This document shows positions 49,436 to 59,067 of a stretch of DNA of 59,067 nucleotides, in pieces. The translations under genes were made by a program, and so were the position numbers. The stretch covers positions 1 through 59,067 of the forward strand of contig FR888496.1 in assembly GCA_000432155.1 (NCBI GenBank), given 5' to 3'. The first letter of the stretch is position 1. Each line of letters begins with the position of its first letter. The notes under the pieces were generated by a model, which did no database searches, was not told where the DNA came from, and was given only the letters and a program-made list of their open reading frames with translations. The DNA is from Eubacterium sp. CAG:274 (GTDB taxonomy: Bacteria > Bacillota > Clostridia > Lachnospirales > CAG-274).

Positions 49436-50160
49436 GGAAACCTCGCGCTATTCGTGGGGTTCAAAAAGCTTATAGCGGTGAGCAAAAAAGAACATCCAAT
49501 GATATAATTAAGATGGTCCGACAACCAATTAATTAATCAAAGGAGGAGATTCAAATGAATCATAATAATACTTTATCACATACAACGTGGAATTGCAAAT
49601 ATCATATTGTATTTGCACCAAAATATCGTAGACAAATAATATATGGAAAAATAAAAGTAGATATTGGTCAGATATTAAGAAAATTGTGTGGATATAAGGG
49701 AGTAGAGATAATAGAAGCAAATGCTTGTGCTGGCCATATACATATGGTTGTGAGTATACCACCAAAGATAAGTGTATCGCAGTTTAGGGGATATTTAAAG
49801 GGAAAAACTTCACTAATGATATTTGATAGACATGTAAATTTAAAATATAAATAGGGAAATAGACAATTCTGATGCAAAGAATATTACGTAGATATAGTTG
49901 GATATAGTGAAAAGGCAATAAGAGAATATGTGAGAAATCAATTACAAGAGGATATAGCAAGCACCAAATAAGTTTAAAAGAATATATAGACCCGTTTACG
50001 GGTGAGCAGGCAAATAAAGGCAAAAAATAAAAAGCTGCTTTAGTAGCAGCCGGAAATAATTCAGCGGTTGGTGGACTATTCAGATAGCCTTGAGGCTATG
50101 CAAGTAACATAGCCTTATAGGCTAAGAGTAAACCACGTCTTTTAGGCGTGGTTTTGTTGT
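49436..50160 (+). mobile_element. IS200/IS605-family insertion sequence, decayed
   Basis: The left end shows a hairpin AACCTCGC/CGTGGGGTT near 49438-49462 and the right end a hairpin AACCACG/CGTGGTT at 50131-50153; subterminal hairpins instead of inverted repeats are typical of this family. Between them is the transposase gene with two in-frame stops. The element immediately follows the NACHT gene. Exact cleavage sites are not determined. Confidence 0.75.
49555..49971 (+). pseudogene. tnpA: IS200 transposase TnpA (HUH/Y1), interrupted by two stop codons
   Basis: The frame opens MNHNNTLSHTTWNCKYHIVFAPKYRR and keeps the catalytic His pair in GHIHMVV. It is interrupted by TAG at 49852-49854 and TGA at 49870-49872 in the same frame, then continues CKEYYVDIVGYSEKAIREY to 49971. 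The nucleophilic tyrosine lies in the C-terminal helix beyond the stops, so the enzyme is inactive unless rescued. Good ribosome site GGAGGAG. Confidence 0.85.
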
Positions 50161-50169
50161 AATAACGAT

Positions 50170-50550
50170 AAAAAAATCCACCTGCTATGCAGGTGTGAGT
50201 CAAAAGATTTAGCTCAAAGTTGTATATAAAAACCTCCTATGCTAAAATGATAGTGATTCGACTTACATACCATAAAAGAATAGGAGGAATATAGATGAAT
50301 AAATCATTAAATAATAGTCTAGCACATACAAAGTGGGAATGCAAGTACCATATAGTGTTCGCACCAAAGTATCGTAGACAGTTTACGAGCAAGCTTGAAA
50401 ATATAAACAAGTAGAAAGACTGCTTTAGCAGAAGTTTGATGAATAGGTGTGTAAGTCGTTTTTTTCAAAATGCTTACAAGCGTTTACTGGTAATAATTCC
50501 TTATAGAGGGGTAGAGCAAGTCATCCACTAAGCGGGTGGTCTTGACAACA
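50170..50550 (+). mobile_element. Internally deleted IS200/IS605-type element
   Basis: A left-end hairpin CACCTGC/GCAGGTG (50179-50195), a tnpA start fragment and a right-end hairpin ATCC/GGGTGGT near 50523-50541 are packed in about 380 bases. It is a non-autonomous deletion derivative, of a related but distinct IS200 to the copy just upstream. Confidence 0.65.
50295..50414 (+). pseudogene. tnpA: N-terminal fragment of IS200 transposase
   Basis: Thirty-nine codons begin MNKSLNNSLAHTKWECKYH and carry the IVFAPKYRRQF block of TnpA, then diverge into unrelated residues and a stop. The HUH and tyrosine motifs are missing. It has AGGAGGA in front. Confidence 0.8.
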
Positions 50551-51062
50551 ATAAAAAATGTAGTAAAAATATAGTTAAATAACAAATAATTAATTTAAAA
50601 TTTAGTCAATATTTACAGTTTTTTATACATTAAAAGTAATCTTAGTAAAAATTAAAAAATAAAATGTAAACCTCTTTTTATAAAAAGGTAACGAATGTTT
50701 TATCAATTTAGTTAAAAATATATGTCAAATGTTAACAAAATATTATGAAGTGTGTAAAAAATTATTGACACACAGTTTAAAAGATGTTATATAAAAGATA
50801 TGAATTATTATCATATATGTGGCAAAAGGTCTATAATTTTGTTAATTTTTATAATATTTAAAGGGGAATTACTAGAAAATATACTATCATATTGAAGCTC
50901 CAGAAATTTTTTTATACTTATTTGTTAAAAAAATAACAATTTAATATAAATATATTAATTATTTAAACATAATAAATATATTTTTTTTGAAGGAGGTTTT
51001 GCTTTTATTATAATATTATTTGATGAAATTTAGGGTATTACAACTAAAAGAGGAGGGTTTTT
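50551..51062 (+). promoter_or_regulatory. Long leader region with consensus promoter ahead of the exported-protein operon
   Basis: TTGACA (50765-50770), 17-base spacer, TATATA (50788-50793) predict a 270-base untranslated leader before the gene at 51063. Between 50551 and 50764 the DNA is AT-rich with no gene. The leader contains an AAGGAGG at 50990-50996 without a usable ORF behind it, which may be a decoy or relic ribosome site. No riboswitch consensus is recognised. Confidence 0.6.
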
Positions 51063-54000
51063 ATGAGGAGAATTATTAGTTTTACGCTGGGGTTTTTACT
51101 TATTTTGAATACAATGTTATTTTTTACATATGGGGAGAATATAGATTCTGCAGAAAAATATCGTAATGAAAAATACGATGATTATTTAAAAAATATAGAG
51201 AACAATGAAAAATATGATGAAAAAATTGCACCTATGGAGTATTCGTATAATGAAAAGTATATTTCAAATACAGCACAGAATAGTGTTGCAAGGGCTTCTT
51301 TAAACTTGCCTAAAAAATTTGATACGCTCACTGAATATAATATACAAATGGAATATGAAAATCAGGGGACAGGAGCTAATACAGCAGAAATAGGTTGGAG
51401 TTTTGCATCAAATGATGTTTTAGAAATATTCTTAAAGAAAAGTAAAATAAGAGATAAAGAAAGATACTCTGAATATGATATGCTAGCGTCAACTAGCTTT
51501 GGGTCTGTACCACAACAATACGCAATACGTAATAATGTGCGTTCAGATGGTGATTTTTCTATCGCATCTGCTTATTGGATGAGAGGAGAATTAAATGGAC
51601 CTCAATTTGGTTCTCAGTTTGATTGTTATAATATTAATGAATCAAGTCAAGAAAAATTACAGAAGGATGAAACTGATAATATACATGTTACAGATACAGT
51701 TACATTAAGTCCTTTAAATACTAGTGCAACATCTGAAGATATTCAAGATAGAATATTATCTATAAAGAAAATGGTGAGAGATAATGGTGCTGTTTTTGCT
51801 AAATATATTCACTTTGATAAGGCTTTTAATGCAGATGGAACAGCTTACAATAATCCTGACCAGTACGCAATTCAAGGAAGTGTTGAAATAACTAACGGTA
51901 TTGCTATTGTAGGATGGGATGATAATTATGGTGCTAGTAATTTTGGAGAATGTAAACCAAATTCAAATGGAGCATTTATAGTTGTTATAAATAGAGACGT
52001 TGAACTGTATAATGGTGAAAAAACTGTAAGAATGGGAAAATATTATTTATCTTATGATATGGTTAAATATTTTACTGAATGTTCTTCTATAAAAAGAGTT
52101 GTACAAGGTGACCGTTCCAGATTTTATTATGAATATGATAAAAAAGACCACAAAGGAATAGGCTATGGTACGGGAACAACAAATATGTATGCTAATAAAT
52201 ATAACAATATATCTGGAGAAACACAGAAAATAAAGTCTATTACATCTTATTGTGAAGTTCCAGGCTCATATTTCAATGTATATGTAAGTACAGATGGAAA
52301 TGTTAAAAATCTAAAAAAAGTAAACGTAAATGGAAGTTCAACTAATGGATATTGTGTAGCCAATATGGGTTATTTTTCTGTTAATTTGTCTGATAGCATC
52401 AATGTGGATAATGGAGAGTTTATAGTAGCGATAGAGGTTAAATCACCATATACAAACTCAAAATCTATCCCACAGGAAAAGAATTCTGTTAGTGATGCTG
52501 CAATTTCTGGCAGATGTTTAATTTCGGACAGTGCCAAATCTATGATAGCAGGGACATATAAAGACTGTGGAAGTAGCAACAATATTGTAAAAGTATATAC
52601 AGATAGTGTAAATAGGGTTTGGACTTTTGATGCTACAGAATTTAGTGATTTACACAATAAGAAAGTAGAAGAAACAAAACAGATTAACGGACTTACATTA
52701 AACAAAAATTTAGCCTTTTTTAATTCTATAAAACTGTTTAAAGGGGTAAAACTTACCAATTACATAATTATGACTGGAGTAGGAAACCCTGAATCAAATT
52801 CTATAGGATTTAATGTAAACGGGCCTAGTAAAATTTATGTTTTAGGAAAATCAAATAATGAGGATGTAACAAGAAGATTAGCTGTTTATTCTCAAAATAA
52901 CAAGACAAAAATTGGAGAAATTTCTTTATCTAAAGCAAATGGATATTGTTACAAGTATGAAGGTAGTGCTGATAAATTATTTTTGTACACAATAGATGAT
53001 TCAGTGCGAATATATAGAGTTGCTGTTGAAGACTATGATAAGAATAAATATGGAGCATACGAAGATGAAGATGACGATAGTATCCAATATTATGATTTTT
53101 CATGGATAGATAGTGATACAATGTTAAAATCTGATACACAGTATAAAGGATTGTCTATGTTTGCAAGTGCTTATTATCCAATATCTCTTGTTGCAAATGA
53201 AAGCACTTCAAATAATGGATATAGAACATATTATGGTTTAAATTTAGCTGGAGCAGGTACAGATACTGCTGGAACTATTGCCTTTGATGTGCGAAAACAG
53301 AGTGATATATACATTACAGCTAGGTCATCTAGTAATGGGTCAAGGTTTATGTACTTAACAAATAGATATTGTTGTGATTTGGATACAGATATTGAAGGAG
53401 AAGGCATAACAATTACAGGAGATATAAATACCTATAAGATTCAATATAACGGTGATGGTGGAAAGATATTCTTAAGGTCTAAGGCAGAAGGTATAAGAAT
53501 TATGAAAATAGCTGTTGTGCCACGTCTGGATTGGGCTGCAAAAGAAGATGCTCTTAATGTTGATAGTACGGACGAATTAAAAATTGGAGAGGCACTACCT
53601 ACTAAAGATATAAATGGTTATACATTTAGTGGACAAGCGTGGATTACACAATCTACATCAAGTGATTATACAAAGGCTGTCAAGCTTAGAACAAGATATT
53701 ACCAAAATGCAGGTAAAATTACATTTGAAATAGGAGATAGTAGAGGAACAAATGACAGAAATCCTAATAGAATAATTAGGGTTAAAGCTAAAGCTGATAA
53801 AGATGGTGCTACGTTAATTCTCGGAAATAAATATGGTTATATTTTTGGTTCAGCGCCTCTTTCAACAGAATTAAAAGAATATGCTTTTAATTATTCAGGA
53901 GATTATGAAACTTTAGATTTGTTTACATATTCAGTAAATGATGTAATGACAGAAGTATATAGTATTTCGAAAACAGATATAAACTATAGTACAGATGATT

Positions 54001-54338
54001 ATGAATTGACTATTGTAAAAGATGCAAATGGTTATGGAAGATGTCTTTTGTCAGTAGAAAATGTTCCTAATTTAAATGTATACAGATTTAAGCTGTATTA
54101 TGACAAAGACCAGTTGACCTTTGATTCTTTCGTAAAAGATGATGTATTAAATAATGAGGGTTATATAGCAGACAAATTAAGTGTTTCAAATAATACATCA
54201 GAAGCTTATTTATGGATAACAGTAGATGGAGATGTTCAGAAATACAATTGGTCAGGGGTACTTGGTGAAATAAAGTTTAAGTTTAAGGACGGAGTAAGTC
54301 GTTCGAAAGTGAAACTTTCAGCACAAAAAGTGGCTTAA
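51063..54338 (+). CDS. Exported papain-fold pseudopeptidase with repeated modules and cohesin-like C-terminus
   Basis: This is a 1091-residue protein with a signal peptide (about 1-23). Residues about 85-340 follow the papain-type (C1) layout of clostridial lectin-like peptidases, but the NQG-x-CWAFA block reads NQGTGANTAEIGWSFAS (100-116), Gly replacing the nucleophile Cys, and the His segment reads TNGIAIVGWDDNY with no His. It is therefore probably catalytically dead. Three repeated beta-sandwich modules follow (about 520-660, 670-815 and 820-975), like the one in the dockerin protein at 2715. The C-terminal 110 residues (YRFKLYYDKDQLTFDSF, ending GEIKFKFKDG) look cohesin-like. The RHS gene follows 32 bases later, so they are likely co-expressed. 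Confidence 0.82.
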   Translation: MRRIISFTLGFLLILNTMLFFTYGENIDSAEKYRNEKYDDYLKNIENNEKYDEKIAPMEYSYNEKYISNTAQNSVARASLNLPKKFDTLTEYNIQMEYENQGTGANTAEIGWSFASNDVLEIFLKKSKIRDKERYSEYDMLASTSFGSVPQQYAIRNNVRSDGDFSIASAYWMRGELNGPQFGSQFDCYNINESSQEKLQKDETDNIHVTDTVTLSPLNTSATSEDIQDRILSIKKMVRDNGAVFAKYIHFDKAFNADGTAYNNPDQYAIQGSVEITNGIAIVGWDDNYGASNFGECKPNSNGAFIVVINRDVELYNGEKTVRMGKYYLSYDMVKYFTECSSIKRVVQGDRSRFYYEYDKKDHKGIGYGTGTTNMYANKYNNISGETQKIKSITSYCEVPGSYFNVYVSTDGNVKNLKKVNVNGSSTNGYCVANMGYFSVNLSDSINVDNGEFIVAIEVKSPYTNSKSIPQEKNSVSDAAISGRCLISDSAKSMIAGTYKDCGSSNNIVKVYTDSVNRVWTFDATEFSDLHNKKVEETKQINGLTLNKNLAFFNSIKLFKGVKLTNYIIMTGVGNPESNSIGFNVNGPSKIYVLGKSNNEDVTRRLAVYSQNNKTKIGEISLSKANGYCYKYEGSADKLFLYTIDDSVRIYRVAVEDYDKNKYGAYEDEDDDSIQYYDFSWIDSDTMLKSDTQYKGLSMFASAYYPISLVANESTSNNGYRTYYGLNLAGAGTDTAGTIAFDVRKQSDIYITARSSSNGSRFMYLTNRYCCDLDTDIEGEGITITGDINTYKIQYNGDGGKIFLRSKAEGIRIMKIAVVPRLDWAAKEDALNVDSTDELKIGEALPTKDINGYTFSGQAWITQSTSSDYTKAVKLRTRYYQNAGKITFEIGDSRGTNDRNPNRIIRVKAKADKDGATLILGNKYGYIFGSAPLSTELKEYAFNYSGDYETLDLFTYSVNDVMTEVYSISKTDINYSTDDYELTIVKDANGYGRCLLSVENVPNLNVYRFKLYYDKDQLTFDSFVKDDVLNNEGYIADKLSVSNNTSEAYLWITVDGDVQKYNWSGVLGEIKFKFKDGVSRSKVKLSAQKVA

Positions 54339-54370
54339 GAGGTATTAAAAATATGAGGGGTGAATTTTAT

Positions 54371-57300
54371 ATGAAAGGCTTTATAAAAAGAATTGCATTT
54401 ATATTAGTATTAATAATGTCGTTTGAAAATGTCTTTGCAGATATTTCTATAGATGAAAGTCCATCTGTAGAGGAAGCAGTTGTTGAAAATATAACAGATG
54501 CTGAACATTCAGAGGAGGAAGTAGAGTCAACTTCTGAAGAAATAGAAATACCGGACGAAGTAGTGTCAGCAGGTAGTGTAATAGTAAATTTATTGGATTT
54601 AATAAAGAGTTTTAGAGCAGATACTGTACCAGATGCTGTAGTGTCTGCATCAGCAGTTGATTATGACGTAAAAGAAGATGAATTACCAAAGTCAGTAAAA
54701 GGCTTATTAAGTGAAAAATACAATAAAATATCAAATATAGAAAAAAGCCTTTTAAATGATTATTTGTATGTAAGAGATGACACAATGACAGTGTGTGCTG
54801 ATAATGGATTGAATATTGAAAAATCTGTTCCTTTTGCTCTTATTATGCAGATAATGAATATAGACTTTGACGCAGCAAGGTCTATGGTTATATTCAATCA
54901 AAGCGAAACAAAGGCAGTAAATGAGGCTTTAGCTTTTTCGGAATTATATTCAAGTTATGGAGCTTTTAAAGAAAATTCATTAAAGGATATGTTCACAGAA
55001 TATGCCCTTGTTGGATATACAGCTGAAGAAGTTTTCAATGCCTATAGAATTTCACTTCTTGTTGAAAGGGATTTAGGTGAAGTAATTTATGATAAGAATG
55101 AAATTAAGTTCAAAAGGTCAAAAGAGGATTCTATTTACTTTGAAATTGCAGAAAAATATTCTGTAAAATCTGATGTTATAGCTGAATATGTAAATAAAGG
55201 CGGAAACATTGAAGAAATAGAAAACCAAATTGAAGAAATAACAGAAATGCTTAAAGATGCTGATAATTCTGTTGTAACATTGGCAGATAGTTATGATTAC
55301 AATTTTGATGTAGGATATGATGCATCATTTAAAGAAGGTCCTTTAGGCTATGTAAATGGTATAAATGATAGCATAGACCCTAGCACAGGTGTACTTTCAT
55401 ATTCTGAAAATATTTGTAGCTTGCCAGGTGAAAATGGATTAGATTTAAACCTTTCACTTACTTATTCTTCAAGTTCTCCAAATACAGCAAAGGATGTAGA
55501 TGAGGCTTTTAATATAGCTAGTAATTGGCAATTTAATGTGCCGTATTTAACTAATAAGTATGGAAGACGACTTGATAATAAAAATAGTAACGGAGTTAAA
55601 TATATTACTCTTGAAAGTGGTGCTACTTATGAGGTAATAAATACAAAGTTTGGATATATTTTTAAAAATTGTACGGACAGCAATTTTAGATATGGATTTG
55701 AAGTTTTGCAGGTAGACGAAAATAAATCCGGTGGACATGATTCAAAATATTTATTAAAATATAATAATGGTACTACAAAATATTTTGACGAAAATGGTCG
55801 ATGGATAAAAACTAAAAATAGATTTGGTAATACTATTACTGTTACAAGAAATAGTAATACAGAAGTTGTAATTACAGATACTTTAGATAGAAATGTTGTA
55901 ATTCGTACTGGGGATTATAGGGAGTGGCAAACTATAACAACTCCAGATGGAAAAGTAATTACTCTTAATTATAGTATTGTACAAAATGGTTCATATAAAA
56001 AACGTGTGCTTGAATCAAAAAATGATGCTATAGGGAATAGTACCAATTTTACTTATACTGTAAGCATAAACGATTTTTGTAAGAATGCTCTTCTTACAAA
56101 GATAGTTTTTCCTACCGGACTTGAAAATTACTATGAATATCAATGGATAAATGAGCTTGAGGAATTTTATGATTACGAAACTGACCGTATAAATCAAAAA
56201 TGTGCTGAAAAAAATGGAAAAGAAGTATTGACTGCACGTATAGGAAATTCCTATATGAAAAATGATGGAGAGAAATGTAAATCAAAACAGTATTCGTATA
56301 ATGGAAATTATATGGAAGCAAGGGGATATTTTGGAGCTTTTTGTTTGAGTGGTTCAAATAATTGTGAGCTATATTACGAACCGTTGTTCGATAGGGATAA
56401 GAATAATAACAGTATTGTTAGTTCAAATAACAAGAATAATTGGTTTTGTTCTTGGGATATAAACGCTTATATTACTTTAATTACAGAAGATTACAATTAT
56501 ACAACAACAATCACAGATGAAAAAGGTGTAATACAAAGGTATACATTTAATCAGCTTGGACAAAATACTAATATATGGATAAATGATGGAGATGGTGAAT
56601 CAAAGGAAACTACTATCGAGTATTTATATGATAATGCACCGACAAACCTCCCTACAAAAATAACATATAGGGAATATAGCGGTACAAAGGGTTATGACAG
56701 ATATACAGAAGAAATCAGTTATACGGATAACTTTGATGTAAGAGAAGATAAGATTGGAAGATTGTCTGATGAGTTTTCTGATGTATATTATGAATATGAT
56801 TATGATTTGAATGATACTGGCTATGGTATTCCTTTGGTAACTACTACAAAAATGGATAAAAATACAGATATAGTTCAAGAAAGTTTACTTGGATTAAGTG
56901 ATAGAGCAATAAGGCAAACAGTTGTCAGGAGAGGAGAAAAAGAGGAGAGTCGTATTACTTATCAGTATAATACAGATGATGGAAGAATCACTAGTAGTAA
57001 GAGAATGGCTAATAACTCAGAATATATACAAGCCCAGTATACATATGGTGGAAATTATTCTAAGCCTACAGAAGTAAATATGGTTTCCACTTTAGGAGGA
57101 AGTAGTAGTTCATATACTACATCATATACATATGACGGAGCCGAAAATATAATTTCTGTAAAAGATGCTAATAATAACTTGACAGAGTATCAATATAATG
57201 ATATATATGATATTGTAGGAGTAGTAAATAGAGGTGAGAATGAACAAAGTTCAGTAAGTATTAGTTATAATTATAAAGATAATCAAATAATTGCTACTGA

Positions 57301-59067
57301 CGGAAATGGCAAAAAGGTATTTTATGATTTTGACCCTGTGGGCAATAAGAAGTCTGTAGTTTCTCTTGCTGATGGAATAACATCAAAAAATAATATTGTT
57401 TTAGAAGAATATTCATATGATACAAGTTTAAGACCTATAGTAGCCATAACTGGTAAGGCAAAGACAGTATATAAGTATGATAATTTTGATAGAGTGCTTT
57501 CAACAGTAGTGTATGATAAAGATGATAGTCAGCAATTACTTTTAAGTGAACATACATATTATGAAGTTGGTGGGTATGGTACTATAGAAGATAAGAATAT
57601 TAGCATAGATAGATCTGTAGAATCAAGAACTCGTACACAATATGATGCTTTAGGAAGAAAAATGTATACAAAAGTATATAATGGTTCTTATAAAGATACT
57701 ACAAGCTATAGTTATGATATGCTTAATAACCTTATATCAGAATATGGGTTATATTATAAGAAATATGAATATGATTCCAATGGAAATGTTTTAAAAACTA
57801 CTATGGCGAAGGGTAGCGGTGAAGTTAATAGTAAGGACGCAATAATTAATACAGCAACCTACGATATGCTTGGTAATAAGATGTCTGAAACAGACGGTAA
57901 TGGTAACACTGCTACATATACATATACAGGCTTAAATTGGCTTAAAAGTGTTGAAAATCCTATTGACGACAATATGACAGGTGAAGTTATATATTCATAT
58001 GATAGGGTTGGTAATAAGATAGGAGAAAGTATAAAAAACAATACAAATTCCTATAGAACTACTAATTATGAGTATGATTATAAAAATAGACTTTCACAGG
58101 TTTATAATTCAGCTGAAAGGACTAGATATACTTATGACAAGGCAGATAATATACTTTCTGTAACAAGAGGTTTAGGTAATAATACACAGGTGACAAGCTA
58201 TAAATATGACAACAGAAACCAATTAATAAAGTATACAGATGCAATGGGTCAGCCAGAAACTTATGTTTATGATAACTATGGCAATATGGTGTCAAAAACA
58301 GATAGAAATGGCGATATAATGAAGTATACCTACGATGCATTAGGTAATTGCTTAAGTGAAGAAGGTAAAGATGTAAATAATACTTTTACATATAACCTTT
58401 TAGGAAATGTGAAAACTGCATCAAATGGAAATGTTCAGCAGAGCTTTACTTATAATGACATGGGTTTGCTTAAAAAAGAGAATACTGTTATAGACGGAAC
58501 AACATTCTTAGCTGAAAATTTCTATAAAGAGTTTGGTGTGCTTTCAGCAGAAACCTATGAAAAGAATGGTAAAAGATATTCAGCAGTTGAATATACTACG
58601 GATATTTATGGTAGACAGATTTCAGCTGAATATGAAGAAGGTATTAATGTTGTCTTAAATGCAGAGTATACATACGACAAAAATAGCAATATTACTGAAA
58701 TAAAAGATAACAATATGACTAGAAAATATGAATATAACAAAGCTAATCTTATTACTGGAGTAACAAACACCAATAACAAGAATGTTAAAACAAGCTATAG
58801 ATATTCATATTATCCAGACGGAAATATAGCTCATTATGTAAATCATTATAATGCAACAATGGATTATACATATGATAGTGCAAATAGAGTTGTTAAAGAG
58901 GTCTATGACGAAAATGCAAATATGCCATTTACAATAGGTTACACATATGATGAATTTGGTAATCTTACTAAAAAGGATTATAGAGATGCAGATAATCCGT
59001 CATACATTACGACATATAGCTATGATAAGAATAACCGATTGATAAAGGAAAATCAGGTTGTAAGTAA
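54371..59067 (+). CDS. Giant secreted YD-repeat (RHS/WapA-like) protein, 3' end outside the window
   Basis: The frame opens at ATG 54371 with signal peptide MKGFIKRIAFILVLIMSF and stays open for at least 1565 codons to the window edge. After an acidic linker and a helical N-terminal domain (about 80-300), it becomes a beta-rich RHS shell: a SGVLSYSENICSLPG-type opening and many YD repeats such as YDNYGNMVSKTDRNG and YTYDALGNCLSEE. Proteins of this design form a hollow cage around a C-terminal toxin, or serve as wall-associated polymers. The variable C-terminus and any immunity gene are out of view. A weak ribosome site, GAGGGG, lies ahead of it. Confidence 0.9.
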   Translation, partial: MKGFIKRIAFILVLIMSFENVFADISIDESPSVEEAVVENITDAEHSEEEVESTSEEIEIPDEVVSAGSVIVNLLDLIKSFRADTVPDAVVSASAVDYDVKEDELPKSVKGLLSEKYNKISNIEKSLLNDYLYVRDDTMTVCADNGLNIEKSVPFALIMQIMNIDFDAARSMVIFNQSETKAVNEALAFSELYSSYGAFKENSLKDMFTEYALVGYTAEEVFNAYRISLLVERDLGEVIYDKNEIKFKRSKEDSIYFEIAEKYSVKSDVIAEYVNKGGNIEEIENQIEEITEMLKDADNSVVTLADSYDYNFDVGYDASFKEGPLGYVNGINDSIDPSTGVLSYSENICSLPGENGLDLNLSLTYSSSSPNTAKDVDEAFNIASNWQFNVPYLTNKYGRRLDNKNSNGVKYITLESGATYEVINTKFGYIFKNCTDSNFRYGFEVLQVDENKSGGHDSKYLLKYNNGTTKYFDENGRWIKTKNRFGNTITVTRNSNTEVVITDTLDRNVVIRTGDYREWQTITTPDGKVITLNYSIVQNGSYKKRVLESKNDAIGNSTNFTYTVSINDFCKNALLTKIVFPTGLENYYEYQWINELEEFYDYETDRINQKCAEKNGKEVLTARIGNSYMKNDGEKCKSKQYSYNGNYMEARGYFGAFCLSGSNNCELYYEPLFDRDKNNNSIVSSNNKNNWFCSWDINAYITLITEDYNYTTTITDEKGVIQRYTFNQLGQNTNIWINDGDGESKETTIEYLYDNAPTNLPTKITYREYSGTKGYDRYTEEISYTDNFDVREDKIGRLSDEFSDVYYEYDYDLNDTGYGIPLVTTTKMDKNTDIVQESLLGLSDRAIRQTVVRRGEKEESRITYQYNTDDGRITSSKRMANNSEYIQAQYTYGGNYSKPTEVNMVSTLGGSSSSYTTSYTYDGAENIISVKDANNNLTEYQYNDIYDIVGVVNRGENEQSSVSISYNYKDNQIIATDGNGKKVFYDFDPVGNKKSVVSLADGITSKNNIVLEEYSYDTSLRPIVAITGKAKTVYKYDNFDRVLSTVVYDKDDSQQLLLSEHTYYEVGGYGTIEDKNISIDRSVESRTRTQYDALGRKMYTKVYNGSYKDTTSYSYDMLNNLISEYGLYYKKYEYDSNGNVLKTTMAKGSGEVNSKDAIINTATYDMLGNKMSETDGNGNTATYTYTGLNWLKSVENPIDDNMTGEVIYSYDRVGNKIGESIKNNTNSYRTTNYEYDYKNRLSQVYNSAERTRYTYDKADNILSVTRGLGNNTQVTSYKYDNRNQLIKYTDAMGQPETYVYDNYGNMVSKTDRNGDIMKYTYDALGNCLSEEGKDVNNTFTYNLLGNVKTASNGNVQQSFTYNDMGLLKKENTVIDGTTFLAENFYKEFGVLSAETYEKNGKRYSAVEYTTDIYGRQISAEYEEGINVVLNAEYTYDKNSNITEIKDNNMTRKYEYNKANLITGVTNTNNKNVKTSYRYSYYPDGNIAHYVNHYNATMDYTYDSANRVVKEVYDENANMPFTIGYTYDEFGNLTKKDYRDADNPSYITTYSYDKNNRLIKENQVVS

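Noticed and set aside
50794..51062. Riboswitch or leader peptide in the long untranslated leader of the exported-protein operon
   Set aside because: No known aptamer consensus, and the internal AGGAGG is followed only by very short frames.
1..59067. CRISPR array
   Set aside because: No regularly spaced direct repeats of 25-40 bases were seen, and no Cas proteins.

Overview
The window looks like chromosome from a low-GC, anaerobic, spore-forming member of the Clostridia, probably close to Lachnospirales. That inference rests on AT-rich composition, strong AGGAGG-type ribosome sites with some TTG and GTG starts, the sporulation genes yyaC and gerW, a bifurcating-type [FeFe] hydrogenase operon, and a secreted dockerin-bearing polysaccharidase-like protein. 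No species call is possible from the sequence alone.

Layout. 1-480 is the GC-richer end of an integrated mobile element. It has joined the 3' end of rlmD and replaced its C-terminal codons, so rlmD is now a chimera. 2.0-6.0 kb holds a hypothetical protein, a secreted beta-helix protein with a dockerin, and two small unknown genes. 6.1-9.8 kb is a ferrous-iron operon (feoA-feoA-feoB-Cys-rich peptide-Fur-like regulator) behind a consensus promoter overlapped by a DtxR-like operator. 9.9-12.5 kb is a DUF6110-like protein with a P1B-type metal ATPase. A LysR regulator, a Val-Met tRNA pair and a membrane GGDEF protein follow. cysK (15.5 kb) is preceded by a 17-codon leader ORF ending in Cys-Cys-Asn, a candidate cysteine sensor. 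16.6-20.9 kb is the hydrogenase operon, then (minus strand) a soluble histidine kinase and a protein fusing a catalytically dead JAMM/MPN-like domain to a membrane segment and LysM.

23-40 kb is mainly housekeeping: yyaC, a lipoprotein prolyl isomerase, ABC-F, bioY with a BirA operator, engB, an intracellular subtilase with an unknown partner, rnhB-yraN, pgeF, der-plsY-gpsA, a GH43 glycosidase, a DUF2953-gerW sporulation pair and guaA.

After guaA, 40.15-50.55 kb is a decayed genomic island. It carries a type II restriction-modification locus with two candidate nuclease genes and a controller, a MobC remnant plus relaxase, a response-regulator remnant, a frameshifted Phd antitoxin, a large NACHT STAND ATPase resembling antiphage bNACHT proteins, and decayed IS200/IS605-family copies. 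No integrase is left. Beyond the island, 51.06-59.07 kb encodes two large exported proteins: a papain-fold pseudopeptidase with three repeated beta-sandwich modules and a cohesin-like C-terminus, followed by a very large YD-repeat (RHS/WapA-like) protein that runs off the window.

The strongest candidates for something new are the NACHT gene in its defence island, the pseudopeptidase-RHS pair, the two-nuclease restriction locus, the cysK leader peptide and the dead MPN-LysM fusion.
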